This document shows positions 1 to 5,614 of a DNA stretch of 5,614 nt, in pieces. The translations under genes were made by a program, and so were the position numbers. Every line of letters starts with the position of its first letter. The stretch's first letter is position 1. The notes under the pieces were generated by a model. It was not told where the DNA came from. It saw only the letters and a list, made by a program, of their open reading frames with translations, and did no database searches. Source of the stretch: CAVSWN01 sp046728115 (GTDB lineage Bacteria; Acidobacteriota; Vicinamibacteria; Vicinamibacterales; CAVVIG01); NCBI GenBank assembly GCA_046728115.1, contig JBKPDW010000479.1, positions 1-5,614 of the forward strand. Reading direction: 5' to 3'.

Positions 1-1100
1 ATCCAGGCGTTGAGCTCGTCCTGCGTCTCCGTGACATTGCCCTTGTAGGAAGGCGTCAGGCCGGGATACGGGATGCTGAGCGCCATGGTTCGCTCGGAGA
101 ACGATCCATCGACGGTGTGTTCGGAGGTGGCGCCCAACCTGATCCACTCGTCGCCGAATCCCGTCGCGATGCCGCCCGTGATCATGCTGTCGAGCACGCG
201 GCCGCTCGACTCGTAACTCACCCGGTGCAGCAGCTCTCCCCGCTCGCGTACCTGCTGCAACGCGAGCAGATCGCCGCCTTCATGATGCACGCTCGTCAGG
301 CCGAAGCGGACGAACTGCTTGGAAATGTACGCGAGGCCGTCGCGGTTGCGCCGCCCGACGTCTTCAGAACTGAAGGTCCGGCGCGTGCCGACGCTGCTGA
401 AGACGGTCCGCGCACGATCGGTGACGCGACCGTTCGCGTCACCAAGCTCGTCGCGGTCGAACGTGCCGCCGGCCGGATCCTTCGTCGACCTGGTGACGCC
501 GGCGAGATCCAGCGCCTTGCTGTTGTAGAAGGACGTGTGGCCGCCGCGGTGATGTACCACCACCGGGTGATCCTTCGACACTTCGTCGAGGTCGTGGACG
601 TTGAGCAGACGCTGATCTTTCACTTTCGTATCGTCGAAAAAGTAACCCTCGACCCACGTGCCGGGAGGCGTATCTTTCGCTCGCGCGCGGAGCTTGTCGA
701 CGATGCTGCGGATCGTGACGAATTCGACCTCGAAAGGATTGCCGACGAGCACCTCCTCGAGCAGCGTCGTGCCTGGCGCGTGATTGTGGCAATCGATGAA
801 TCCGGGCACGATCGTCATCTGCTTCGCGTCGAACGTCTGAGTGGCGTTGCCGGCGAGCCCCCGGATGTCCGCGGTCGTGCCGACCGCGATGAAACGTCCC
901 CCCTTGACCGCAAACGCCTCCGCGCGCGGCGTGCGCGAATCCATGGTGTAGCCCTTCGCGTTGAGGACGACCAGATCGGCATCGCGTGCGTCCACGTCCT
1001 GTGCCGCACTCAACGGCGCGCCGATCCAGGGTGCGCCAATCGCGCCGGCGACGCCAGCGCCAGCCACGCCGAGGAAGTCTCTGCGGCTGCGGTTTCTCAT
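1..1100 (-). CDS. Tat-exported metal-dependent amidohydrolase (YtcJ/Amidohydro_3 type), 3' partial
   Basis: An open frame of 366 codons runs from the ATG at 1100 off the left edge; relatives are usually about 550-600 residues, so roughly the last third is missing. The N-terminus MRNRSRRDFLGVAGAGVAGA has a twin-arginine motif (SRRDFL, residues 5-10) followed by a hydrophobic Ala/Gly stretch. Cleavage is likely near LSAAQD (residues 30-35), so the protein should act in the periplasm or outside the cell. The amidohydrolase opening beta domain follows (DLVVLNAKGYTMD, then AFAVKGGRFIAVG). The metal motif VPGFIDCHNH supplies H105 and H107. GTWVEGYFFDD (147-157) and HHRGGHTSFYNSKAL (183-197) match segments typical of YtcJ-like enzymes. 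This family hydrolyses amide or similar bonds, but most members have no known substrate. The remaining metal ligands lie partly beyond the edge. A good GGAG precedes the start. A functional link to the aromatic genes upstream is uncertain. Confidence 0.9.
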   Translation of the reverse strand, partial: MRNRSRRDFLGVAGAGVAGAIGAPWIGAPLSAAQDVDARDADLVVLNAKGYTMDSRTPRAEAFAVKGGRFIAVGTTADIRGLAGNATQTFDAKQMTIVPGFIDCHNHAPGTTLLEEVLVGNPFEVEFVTIRSIVDKLRARAKDTPPGTWVEGYFFDDTKVKDQRLLNVHDLDEVSKDHPVVVHHRGGHTSFYNSKALDLAGVTRSTKDPAGGTFDRDELGDANGRVTDRARTVFSSVGTRRTFSSEDVGRRNRDGLAYISKQFVRFGLTSVHHEGGDLLALQQVRERGELLHRVSYESSGRVLDSMITGGIATGFGDEWIRLGATSEHTVDGSFSERTMALSIPYPGLTPSYKGNVTETQDELNAW

Positions 1101-1109
1101 GATCGTTGT

Positions 1110-1113
1110 CTCC
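1110..1113 (-). promoter_or_regulatory. Shine-Dalgarno GGAG for the amidohydrolase
   Basis: GGAG on the minus strand lies 9 nt before the ATG at 1100. It supports that start codon and independent translation initiation of the last gene after its 106-nt gap. Confidence 0.65.
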
Positions 1114-1148
1114 ATCTGACCACGAAGCTTACGTCCGTTCTTTTCCCG

Positions 1149-1192
1149 CTGCGGCCGTCATGTTCGGACGACGCAGGTGCGCAGGGCCGCAG
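1149..1192. repeat. 8-bp inverted repeat between aldehyde dehydrogenase and amidohydrolase
   Basis: CTGCGGCC (1149-1156) and GGCCGCAG (1185-1192) are perfect inverted copies around a 28-nt loop in the 106-nt gap 1101-1206. No T-tract follows on either transcript (minus strand continues CGGGAAAAG), so it is not a standard intrinsic terminator. I see no clear -35/-10 promoter in this gap. Confidence 0.35.
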
Positions 1193-1206
1193 TCTGACAG
1201 CGCCCG

Positions 1207-2664
1207 CTACGCGAGGTCCACCCAGACGCTCTTCAGCTGCGTGTAGTGCTCGATCGCGTGCATGCTCATCTCGCGGCCGAAGCCGCTCTGCTTGTAGCCG
1301 CCAAACGGCGCGGCCGTGTCGTAGACGTTGTACGTATTGATCCAGACCGTGCCGGCTTGCAGCTTGCGCGCGACGTGATGCGCCTTCTTGATGTCCTTCG
1401 TCCAGACTGCCGCGGCCAGGCCGTAGGTCGAGTCGTTGGCGCGCGCGATCGCTTCGTCCACGTCGGCAAATTCGATAGCGGCCAGCACCGGCCCGAAAAT
1501 CTCCTCGCGCGCGATGGTCATCCCGGGTGTGACGCCGTCGAAGACCGTCGGCTGCAGGAAATAGCCTTTTCCGGTGCCGATGTCGGCCCGGCCTCCACCG
1601 ACGAGGAGCGATGCCCCCTCCTGCTGCGCAATCGCTATGTAGCGCAAATCGGTCTCGAGTTGTTTCTTCGACGAGATGGCACCGAGACGCGTCTTGGGAT
1701 CGAGCGGGTCGCCAGGCGTCATCTTCTTCGCGCGGGCGGCCACCTTGTCGACGAATTCGTTCTTGATCGACTTGTCCACGAGGAGACGTGATCCCGCGGC
1801 GCACACCTCGCCCTTGCCATAGAAAATCCCGGTCGTCGCACCGCGTACCGCGGCATCGAGATCGGCATCGGGGAACACGATGTTCGGCGATTTCCCGCCG
1901 AGCTCGAGCGTGATGCGCTTCAGCGTATCGGACGACCCTTTCATGATCTGCCTGCCCGTGGACGTGTCGCCCGTGAAAGCGATCTTGTCGATCCCCGGGT
2001 GCTCCACGATCATCTGGCCCACCGTGGCTCCCGGCCCGGTCAGGACGTTCAGTACGCCGGGCGGAAGACCTACTTCGGCGGCAACCTCAGCGAGCGCCAA
2101 CGCGGTCAGCGGCGTCTGGCTGGCCGGTTTGATGATCACGGTATTGCCGCATGCGAGCGCGGGTGCCACCTTCCAGGCGGTGAGCAGCAGCGGAAAATTC
2201 CACGGCACGATGGCCGCCACGACCCCAACAGGTTCGCGCAAGGTGTAGGTCAGGAAATTGCCTTTGACCGGGACGGTTTCGCCGTGAATCTTGTCCGCCC
2301 AGCCTGCGTAGTACTGGAAACATTCGGCGGCCGCCGGTACCTCGATCTGACGCGATTCGAAGATCGGCTTGCCGTTGTGGAGCGTCTCGAGGCGTGCGAT
2401 CTCGTCTGCTCTCGCGATCAGCTGCTCGCCAATCCTCCAGACCAGCCGGCCGCGATCGCGCGCCGACAGTTTTCCCCAGGGACCGTCGAGCGCCGCACGC
2501 GCCGCGGCGACCGCGGCATCGACGTCAGCCCGTTCGGCCGAGGCGACTTCGACGATCGTCTCTTCCGTCGCGGGATTGACCACCTCGATCGTTTGGCCGC
2601 CTGACGCATCGCGCCACTGGTTATCGATGAAAAGTTGCTTCCGCATCACTACCGATGTCGTCAT
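1207..2664 (-). CDS. NAD(P)-dependent aldehyde dehydrogenase
   Basis: A 485-residue cytoplasmic enzyme of the ALDH superfamily that oxidises an aldehyde to the carboxylate; length and domain order are standard. Visible landmarks are PWNFP with the oxyanion-hole N156, IIKPASQTP with K179 in the cofactor pocket, FTGDTSTGR (230-238) at the nucleotide-binding turn, LELGGKSP with the general base E254, GEVCAAGSR with the nucleophile C288, and REEIFGP with E388. The 34-residue spacing of E254 to C288 is the family norm. Where NAD-specific enzymes often have Glu (KPAEQTP), this protein has Ser182 (KPASQTP), as in the NADP-dependent succinate semialdehyde dehydrogenase GabD, so NADP use is plausible. 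The gene follows the crotonase by 27 nt and is probably co-transcribed. In a box-type cluster the expected substrate would be 3,4-dehydroadipyl-CoA semialdehyde (the BoxD step), but it does not look like classical BoxD, and benzaldehyde or another semialdehyde is equally possible. The stop is TAG. Confidence 0.94.
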   Translation of the reverse strand: MTTSVVMRKQLFIDNQWRDASGGQTIEVVNPATEETIVEVASAERADVDAAVAAARAALDGPWGKLSARDRGRLVWRIGEQLIARADEIARLETLHNGKPIFESRQIEVPAAAECFQYYAGWADKIHGETVPVKGNFLTYTLREPVGVVAAIVPWNFPLLLTAWKVAPALACGNTVIIKPASQTPLTALALAEVAAEVGLPPGVLNVLTGPGATVGQMIVEHPGIDKIAFTGDTSTGRQIMKGSSDTLKRITLELGGKSPNIVFPDADLDAAVRGATTGIFYGKGEVCAAGSRLLVDKSIKNEFVDKVAARAKKMTPGDPLDPKTRLGAISSKKQLETDLRYIAIAQQEGASLLVGGGRADIGTGKGYFLQPTVFDGVTPGMTIAREEIFGPVLAAIEFADVDEAIARANDSTYGLAAAVWTKDIKKAHHVARKLQAGTVWINTYNVYDTAAPFGGYKQSGFGREMSMHAIEHYTQLKSVWVDLA

Positions 2665-2670
2665 TCAGCG

Positions 2671-2674
2671 CCTC
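2671..2674 (-). promoter_or_regulatory. Shine-Dalgarno GAGG deciding the aldehyde dehydrogenase start
   Basis: GAGG on the minus strand lies 6 nt before the ATG at 2664. The alternative in-frame ATG at 2646 (residue 7, MRKQLF) has no comparable site, which favours the longer protein. Confidence 0.65.
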
Positions 2675-2691
2675 ACGATGAAATGCAACCG

Positions 2692-3480
2692 CTATTGACC
2701 GGAGAAATGTGGTTTTCGTTTTGCCAGATTCGCCGCAATGCCTTCGCGCGCGTCGCTCGATTCGAACGACAGTTGCTGCAGCTCGCGCTCGAGCGCCAGG
2801 CCATCGAGGAAACTCATCTCGAGTCCAGACTGCACGGCGCGCTTGATGCGACCGACGGCCTTGCTCGCCTTGTTGGGCGGCACGAACTGCATCGCGTACT
2901 CCTGGATCGCCTGCGCGAAGTGCTGCGCATCCCACACATCGTTGACCAAGCCGATCGATCGAGCCTCGTCGAACGTCATCAACCGGCCGGAAATCATCAG
3001 CTCGATGGCGCGCGACTTGCCGACCAGTCGAGCCAGCCGCTGCGTACCGCCCGTGCCCGGCAGCACTCCGAGCGCAACCTCGGGCACGCCGATCTTTCCG
3101 GCATCCTTCCGCGCGATGCGTATGTCAGCCGCCATCGCCACTTCGAGGCCGCCGCCAACCGTGTGCCCGTTCAGCGCCGCGATCACCAGCTTCGGCGTCT
3201 GTTCGAGTCGATTCAGCGTCTCGTTGGCGTGCAGGCAGAAATAGTACTTGTACTCGGGATCGGCCTTATTCAGCATCCCGATATTCGCGCCGGCGCAGAA
3301 GAACCTGTCGCCAGCGCCGCGCACGACGATCACGTGCACCGCCCGATCCATCCGCGCCCCGAGCACCGCGGCATCGATCTCCCGCATCATTTCGTACGAG
3401 TACGTATTCGCGGGCGGATCGTTCAGCTCGATCGTCGCGACGCCGTCGGCGACGGTGTACCTAATCTTCTCGAAAGACAT
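2692..3480 (-). CDS. Enoyl-CoA hydratase/isomerase (crotonase superfamily)
   Basis: A 262-residue cytoplasmic crotonase of standard length that probably hydrates or isomerises a 2-enoyl-CoA (or dehydroadipyl-CoA) intermediate. The oxyanion-hole segments are FCAGANIGML (residues 61-70) and NGHTVGGGLE (104-113). Both glutamates used by true hydratases appear to be present: E113 (GGGLE) and E134 (GVPEVALG). The block PGTGGTQRLARLVG (141-154) is the usual crotonase signature. Asn66 stands where many homologues have Asp (AGADI). The ATG at 3480 was chosen because MSFEKIRYTVADGVATIELN is the normal family start; the frame stays open much further upstream, but that part overlaps the hydrolase gene and resembles nothing. 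No clear Shine-Dalgarno precedes the ATG (minus-strand CCTTTTACTCG). The gene is far too short for BoxC (about 550 residues). With boxB upstream and an aldehyde dehydrogenase 27 nt downstream, a role in lower box or beta-oxidation steps is likely. The exact substrate cannot be read from sequence. Confidence 0.93.
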   Translation of the reverse strand: MSFEKIRYTVADGVATIELNDPPANTYSYEMMREIDAAVLGARMDRAVHVIVVRGAGDRFFCAGANIGMLNKADPEYKYYFCLHANETLNRLEQTPKLVIAALNGHTVGGGLEVAMAADIRIARKDAGKIGVPEVALGVLPGTGGTQRLARLVGKSRAIELMISGRLMTFDEARSIGLVNDVWDAQHFAQAIQEYAMQFVPPNKASKAVGRIKRAVQSGLEMSFLDGLALERELQQLSFESSDAREGIAANLAKRKPHFSGQ

Positions 3481-3486
3481 CGAGTA

Positions 3487-3563
3487 AAAGGCTACACCAC
3501 CGAAGGCTGGGGCACGAACTGCGGACACGGATTTCGGACACGGGAAGAACCGTGGTGGCCTTT
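3487..3563 (-). repeat. Long imperfect inverted repeat filling the gap before the crotonase gene
   Basis: On the minus strand the arm AAAGGCCACCAC begins directly after the hydrolase TAG stop. The matching arm GTGGTG-TA-GCCTTT ends 6 nt before the crotonase ATG. This gives 6 + 6 perfect base pairs (3558-3563 with 3487-3492, and 3552-3557 with 3495-3500), a 2-nt bulge (3493-3494) and a 51-nt loop. In RNA it would place the crotonase ribosome-binding region in or next to a stem. It could be an attenuator, a processing site or a weak terminator (GCCTTTT on the 3' side), or chance. The long loop lowers confidence in a stable hairpin. Confidence 0.4.
3522..3543. repeat. 9-bp direct repeat, CGGACACGG twice with a 13-bp period
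   Basis: Two exact copies of CGGACACGG (3522-3530 and 3535-3543) are separated by ATTT, inside the non-coding gap between the MBL hydrolase and crotonase genes. They lie in the loop of the long inverted repeat. Tandem half-sites of this kind can be a protein-binding site, or part of a repeat scattered through the genome. One occurrence cannot decide. Confidence 0.45.
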
Positions 3564-4265
3564 CTACGTGGCGGTCTCGCCCGGTCGCAGCTCGAGCACC
3601 TGGATCCCCTTGGGATCGACGAGCTTTCGAAACTCGGCCGGCGTGCCCGTCAGAAACGGGAACGTTCCGTAGTGCATCGGCACGACCTGCTTGACGCCGA
3701 GCAGTTCCGCCGCTCGCGCGGCGCCCGCCGGGCCCATCGTGAACCGATCGCCAATCGGCAAAAACGCGATGGTGGGACGATGCATCTCGCCAATCAGTCG
3801 CATGTCGCCAAACAGATCGGTGTCGCCGGCAAAGTAGATAGTCAGGCCATTCTCGAAGCGAATCACGAAGCCTGCCGCCTGTCCGAGGTATGGCACGCAG
3901 CCGTCCTCGACCGCCGAGCTTCCGTGCACGGCGTTCACCATCGTCACTGCGATCTCGCCAACCATGAGCGTGCCACCCTGCCCCATCGGCGCCGTGTTCT
4001 GGATGCCCTTTGCTTCGAGCCAGAGGCACACCTCATAGTTGGCGATCACGTGAGCGCCGGTCGTACGCGCGATCGAGGCCGCATCACCCGCATGATCGCT
4101 GTGGCCGTGGGTGATGAGGATGAGATCGAGCCGATCGATCTTCTTCGCGGATTCGGGACAGGCCGGATTGGATGCGACCCAAGGCTCGATCAGCACCCGT
4201 TTTCCACCCGGACTTCGGAAGAGAAACGTGGAATGACCAAGCCAGGTGAAGGAGAGGGATGTCAC
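3564..4265 (-). CDS. Metal-dependent hydrolase, metallo-beta-lactamase fold (UPF0173 type)
   Basis: A 233-residue cytoplasmic protein, full length for the UPF0173 group of small MBL-fold hydrolases, whose physiological substrates are mostly unknown. The N-terminus reads MTSLSFTWLGHSTFLF, the usual beta-strand opening of this group. The zinc-binding motif THGHSDH gives H53, H55, D57 and H58. Further metal ligands are likely H114 (NAVHGS), D148 (AGDTD) and H198 (VPMHYGTFPF). There is no signal peptide or membrane segment. The start codon is GTG at 4265-4263, sharing GTGA with the boxB stop. It was chosen because it gives the family-typical N-terminus and no ATG lies nearby. Only a weak GAG precedes it, so translation probably depends on ribosomes finishing boxB. 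That coupling suggests a role beside the epoxidase, for example hydrolysis of a CoA thioester, lactone or dead-end product, but this is inference. The stop is TAG. Confidence 0.92.
   Translation of the reverse strand: MTSLSFTWLGHSTFLFRSPGGKRVLIEPWVASNPACPESAKKIDRLDLILITHGHSDHAGDAASIARTTGAHVIANYEVCLWLEAKGIQNTAPMGQGGTLMVGEIAVTMVNAVHGSSAVEDGCVPYLGQAAGFVIRFENGLTIYFAGDTDLFGDMRLIGEMHRPTIAFLPIGDRFTMGPAGAARAAELLGVKQVVPMHYGTFPFLTGTPAEFRKLVDPKGIQVLELRPGETAT
4262..4265 (-). promoter_or_regulatory. GTGA stop/start overlap (translational coupling site)
   Basis: On the minus strand GTGA holds both the GTG start of the MBL-fold hydrolase and the TGA stop of boxB. Such 4-nt overlaps usually mean re-initiation by the same ribosome. 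The lack of a strong Shine-Dalgarno sequence before the GTG agrees with this. Confidence 0.8.
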
Positions 4266-5614
4266 TGCTCGGTTCTGACGTACTCGAAGTCCACCGGCTT
4301 CTGGTTGATGCCGCGACGTGGCGGTGCGATGTAGTTTGCGAACTTGCCCAGCTCGTAGATCGGTTCGGCCATGATGCTCAGGAGGTACGCCGAATCACCT
4401 GGTGACGGGAGCCATTCGTACTTCCGGCGCTCCCATTCTTCCTTCGACAGCGCAACACCGTTCGGATCGACAAAGAGACCCGAGTACATGCCGATGCGGC
4501 GATTGAACTTGCGGTCCGGGAGCCTCAACCGATCGGGAATCCCATTGTGCTCGAGGATCCGGTTCCACCGCGCGACACCTGCCGCGCAATCGCCGACGTA
4601 CCAGTCGCGCAGCACCTCGTTCATCGCGTTGCGCATCAGCACCTCTTTGGTCGTCGACCGGCCGTTCTCGACGAATTCCATGGAGTAGTACGCCTCCTTC
4701 AGCATGTGATCGGCGAAGGTCTCTTCCTTCGCGCGTCCCTTCAGGCCGTTCGCGAAGTAGGACGCCGCGTTGCTCGACACCTCGCCGCCGTGCAGGTCGA
4801 GGCTCAGGCTGAACCATTGATTGAGATGTCTCTGAATCGTCGGAATGTCGATCCCGCCAAGTCTCCGCACGTCCTCCGAGAAGCCGGCCTGCTTCATCAG
4901 ATCGCACGTGCGCTGGAGAATCCGCGAGATGCCGGTCTCCCCGACGAACATGTGATGCGCCTCTTCCGTGAGCATGAATCTCGTGGTTCGCGACAGAGGA
5001 TCGAGCGAGCTCTCCGAGAGCGACATCAGCTGTGATTTCCCGTCGCGATCCGTGAACATCGTGAACATGAAGAAATCGAGCCAGTTGTCGATCGGCTCGT
5101 TGAAGGCGTCGAGGATGCGCGGCTTGTCGCGGTTGCCGCTTTGCCGCTCCAGCAGTTCCTCGGCTTCGTCACGGCCGTCGCGGCCGAAATACGAATGGAG
5201 CAGATACACCATCGCCCAAAGATGCCGGCCTTCCTCGACGTTCACCTGAAACAGATTCCGCAGATCGTACAGACTCGGACAGCGGTGGCCAAGCCATCGC
5301 TGCTGTTCCACGCTGGCCGGCTCGGTGTCGCCCTGCGTGACGATCAGCCGGCGCAGCTGATTGCGAAACTCACCCGGCACCTCCTGCCACACCGGCCGCC
5401 CGAAGAAGTCACCGAATCCGATCCGCCGGTCCGGCAAGGGATCGGCCAGAAAAATTCCCCACCGGTACTCGGGCAGCTTCACGTACTCGAAATGTGCCCA
5501 TCCTTCGGGATCGACGCTGGTCGCCGTACGCACGTAGACCTGGTGGTAGTCCTGGAACCCCTGCGGGCCCATGTCGCGCCACCACTGGATGTATTTCGGC
5601 TGCCAGTGCTCGAG
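4262..5614 (-). CDS. boxB: Benzoyl-CoA 2,3-epoxidase subunit B (BoxB-type di-iron oxygenase), 5' partial
   Basis: This is the oxygenase component that, with the reductase BoxA, inserts one oxygen atom of O2 into benzoyl-CoA to give the 2,3-epoxide in the cytoplasmic aerobic box pathway. The reading frame is open to the window edge. The 450 visible residues begin LEHWQPKYIQWWRDMGPQGF, which is the typical BoxB N-terminal region, so I infer that only about 20-25 residues are missing. The internal Met at 5572 is not the start. Counting from the first visible residue, the likely di-iron ligands are E98 (in TEPAS), E128 and H131 (in VEEGRH), D189 (in TDRDGK) and E218 and H221 (in TEEAHH). These assignments come from memory of the BoxB family and were not aligned. 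The stretch DLRNLFQVNVEEGRHLWAM and the helix FMLTEEAHHMFVGE are highly characteristic. The gene ends in TGA, overlapping the next start by 4 nt. No frameshift or missing key residue is seen. A BoxB homologue acting on another aryl-CoA cannot be excluded. Confidence 0.93.
   Translation of the reverse strand, partial: LEHWQPKYIQWWRDMGPQGFQDYHQVYVRTATSVDPEGWAHFEYVKLPEYRWGIFLADPLPDRRIGFGDFFGRPVWQEVPGEFRNQLRRLIVTQGDTEPASVEQQRWLGHRCPSLYDLRNLFQVNVEEGRHLWAMVYLLHSYFGRDGRDEAEELLERQSGNRDKPRILDAFNEPIDNWLDFFMFTMFTDRDGKSQLMSLSESSLDPLSRTTRFMLTEEAHHMFVGETGISRILQRTCDLMKQAGFSEDVRRLGGIDIPTIQRHLNQWFSLSLDLHGGEVSSNAASYFANGLKGRAKEETFADHMLKEAYYSMEFVENGRSTTKEVLMRNAMNEVLRDWYVGDCAAGVARWNRILEHNGIPDRLRLPDRKFNRRIGMYSGLFVDPNGVALSKEEWERRKYEWLPSPGDSAYLLSIMAEPIYELGKFANYIAPPRRGINQKPVDFEYVRTEQ

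Noticed and set aside
1149..1192. Intrinsic terminator after the aldehyde dehydrogenase
   Set aside because: The 8-bp stem has a 28-nt loop and no T-tract on the minus-strand transcript, so the terminator call is not supported. It is kept only as an inverted repeat.
117..1340. A 407-codon open frame on the plus strand
   Set aside because: It lies antisense to the amidohydrolase and to the end of the aldehyde dehydrogenase gene. Its translation is Arg/Ala-rich with no recognisable motif, as expected of a shadow frame in GC-rich DNA.
1097..1804. A 235-codon minus-strand frame inside the aldehyde dehydrogenase gene
   Set aside because: It is an out-of-frame shadow of the aldehyde dehydrogenase, whose own frame is intact from catalytic Cys to stop.
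2951..2961. GATCGATC palindrome (also near 4133) as a regulatory or modification site
   Set aside because: Both copies fall inside coding sequence and are explained by Asp-Arg/Ser-Ile codons in GC-rich genes.
2692..3480. Crotonase gene as BoxC (benzoyl-CoA-dihydrodiol lyase)
   Set aside because: BoxC is about twice as long. This protein is a single standard 262-residue crotonase domain.
2635..3672. A 345-codon open frame on the plus strand
   Set aside because: It is antisense to the crotonase gene, with a His/Arg-rich product lacking family features. The minus strand has clear crotonase motifs and a conserved-looking frame.
3481..4029. N-terminal extension of the crotonase frame (minus strand, Met at 4029)
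   Set aside because: The extra 183 residues overlap the MBL hydrolase in another frame and look like no domain. The ATG at 3480 gives the normal family N-terminus.
3552..4334. A 260-codon open frame on the plus strand
   Set aside because: It is antisense to the MBL-fold hydrolase, which explains the region fully with intact metal-binding motifs.

Overview
All five genes lie on the minus strand, so transcription runs from position 5614 towards position 1. The DNA is GC-rich by eye and nearly all coding. The composition, the Tat-exported YtcJ-type amidohydrolase and the BoxB-type oxygenase suggest an aerobic, probably soil-dwelling, Gram-negative heterotroph. An acidobacterium (Vicinamibacterales-like) or a proteobacterium would both fit. 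This placement is impression only; the window has no rRNA or other marker gene.

In transcription order the layout is: (1) 5614-4262, a BoxB-type benzoyl-CoA 2,3-epoxidase subunit lacking only its extreme N-terminus; (2) 4265-3564, a small metallo-beta-lactamase-fold hydrolase of the UPF0173 type, starting at a GTG that overlaps the boxB stop by 4 nt; (3) an 83-nt gap with a long imperfect inverted repeat and a 9-bp direct repeat; (4) 3480-2692, an enoyl-CoA hydratase/isomerase (crotonase family); (5) 2664-1207, a 485-residue aldehyde dehydrogenase, 27 nt downstream; (6) a 106-nt gap; (7) 1100-1, the first 366 residues of a Tat-exported amidohydrolase that runs off the left edge.

The first four genes read as part of an aerobic CoA-thioester aromatic degradation unit of the box type. 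In that pathway BoxAB epoxidises benzoyl-CoA, BoxC opens the ring to 3,4-dehydroadipyl-CoA semialdehyde plus formate, an aldehyde dehydrogenase (BoxD, NADP-dependent) oxidises the semialdehyde, and crotonase/thiolase steps finish. The window has the oxygenase, a crotonase and an aldehyde dehydrogenase in one co-directional run. BoxA, BoxC and the benzoate-CoA ligase are not visible and may lie beyond position 5614. The aldehyde dehydrogenase is not a classical BoxD by length or look, but it has a Ser-Gln signature in the cofactor pocket that is also found in NADP-dependent GabD, so it could fill the BoxD role. The amidohydrolase has its own ribosome binding site and an export signal, and may be only loosely connected to the rest.

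I see no convincing tRNA, rRNA, CRISPR, insertion sequence or phage feature. The most unusual items are the coupling of the MBL-fold hydrolase to boxB and the structured gap before the crotonase gene. I found no clear evidence of an entirely new system.
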